A DNA stretch of 62,000 nucleotides from Chrysomallon squamiferum (Eukaryota > Mollusca > Gastropoda > Neomphalida > Peltospiridae), in assembly GCA_012295275.1 (NCBI GenBank), contig CM022669.1:11976980-12038979 (forward strand). Direction: 5' to 3'. The translations under genes and the position numbers were made by a program. Positions within the stretch are counted from its first letter, which is position 1. Every line of letters starts with the position of its first letter. Below, piece after piece: positions 61,710 through 62,000 of the stretch. The notes beneath the pieces were generated by a model that saw only the letters and a program-made list of their open reading frames with translations, ran no database searches and was not told the origin of the DNA.

Positions 61710-61727
61710 CTGTGTGTGTGTGTGTGC
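61638..61727. repeat. (GT)n microsatellite, interrupted
   Basis: Three GT runs separated by gcctgttttg and gcc. Confidence 0.95.
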
Positions 61728-62000
61728 ATGTATCCATGCTTACACGTAATCAAACCTATTAACTTCTTATTAAACTATATCCACTGCCATTGTGCTACAG
61801 TATTTGCATATCCTGTTAACTTCACATCACATATGACGTCAATCATTAAGTCTGTAATAAACCTAGTTACAACAAACTTTGTTTCCATTTATACTCAAAT
61901 CTATGACATTCCGTGACTGACCTCTATGGAAATAGTTTTGTACACCTACATTCATACAATCCTGTTCCTTCACTGAGACAGAACACTTGTCTTTTTTAGT

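Larger units (their letters stand above)
48821..62000 (-). other. Chondroitin synthase intron (over 13 kb), or intron plus intergenic DNA
   Basis: Upstream of the last exon on the minus strand no segment resembles the CHSY1 exons coding for the Fringe-like or membrane parts, so the intron seems to run past the window edge. It holds microsatellites at 51656-51688, 53776-53864, 54262-54387, 55405-55460 and 61638-61727, minisatellites at 54861-54990, 58650-58860 and 60840-61140, long A-rich low complexity at 50745-50890 and 52100-52260, and two less AT-rich patches at 56660-56950 and 59980-60280 without recognised content. Confidence 0.6.

Overview
This is a eukaryotic, animal nuclear window. 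It is strongly AT-rich and full of microsatellites (ATT, GT, CA, TC, AT, mononucleotide runs). Its genes are split into small GC-richer exons by GT..AG introns. Exon phases could be followed through three complete genes and the last exon of a fourth. The gene set (ciliary SAXO, EFL1, chondroitin synthase, SLC22 carrier) and the genome texture suggest an invertebrate bilaterian, probably a lophotrochozoan such as a mollusc. That placement is inference; no sequence here fixes the species.

Layout. (1) 3003-8608, minus: a complete nine-exon SLC22-type organic ion transporter of 661 residues with an unusual acidic insertion in its central cytoplasmic loop. (2) 12545-19646, minus: a complete five-exon SAXO (FAM154) stabilizer of axonemal microtubules, 471 residues. 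(3) 22552-38367, plus: a complete 21-coding-exon EFL1 (elongation factor-like GTPase 1, 60S ribosome maturation), 1201 residues. (4) 47238-48820, minus: the last exon of a CHSY1-type chondroitin sulfate synthase, interrupted by one frameshift; its 5' exons lie beyond the right edge. The rest is intergenic or intronic AT-rich DNA with repeats and two remnants of a Tigger/pogo-like DNA transposon.

The genes form no pathway. SAXO and EFL1 stand head to head with about 2.9 kb between start codons, the arrangement I recall for human SAXO2 and EFL1 on chromosome 15, so this may be old conserved microsynteny around a divergent promoter. I found no CRISPR array, tRNA or rRNA gene, operon or phage-like system.

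The most interesting structures are at exon edges. EFL1 intron 8 is largely a degenerate tandem array whose unit carries the 3' splice site and first codons of exon 9. EFL1 intron 12 holds a decayed copy of exon 7 with its flanking intron. Minisatellites reach the donor of SAXO exon 2 and come within 12 bases of the acceptor of SLC22 exon 9.
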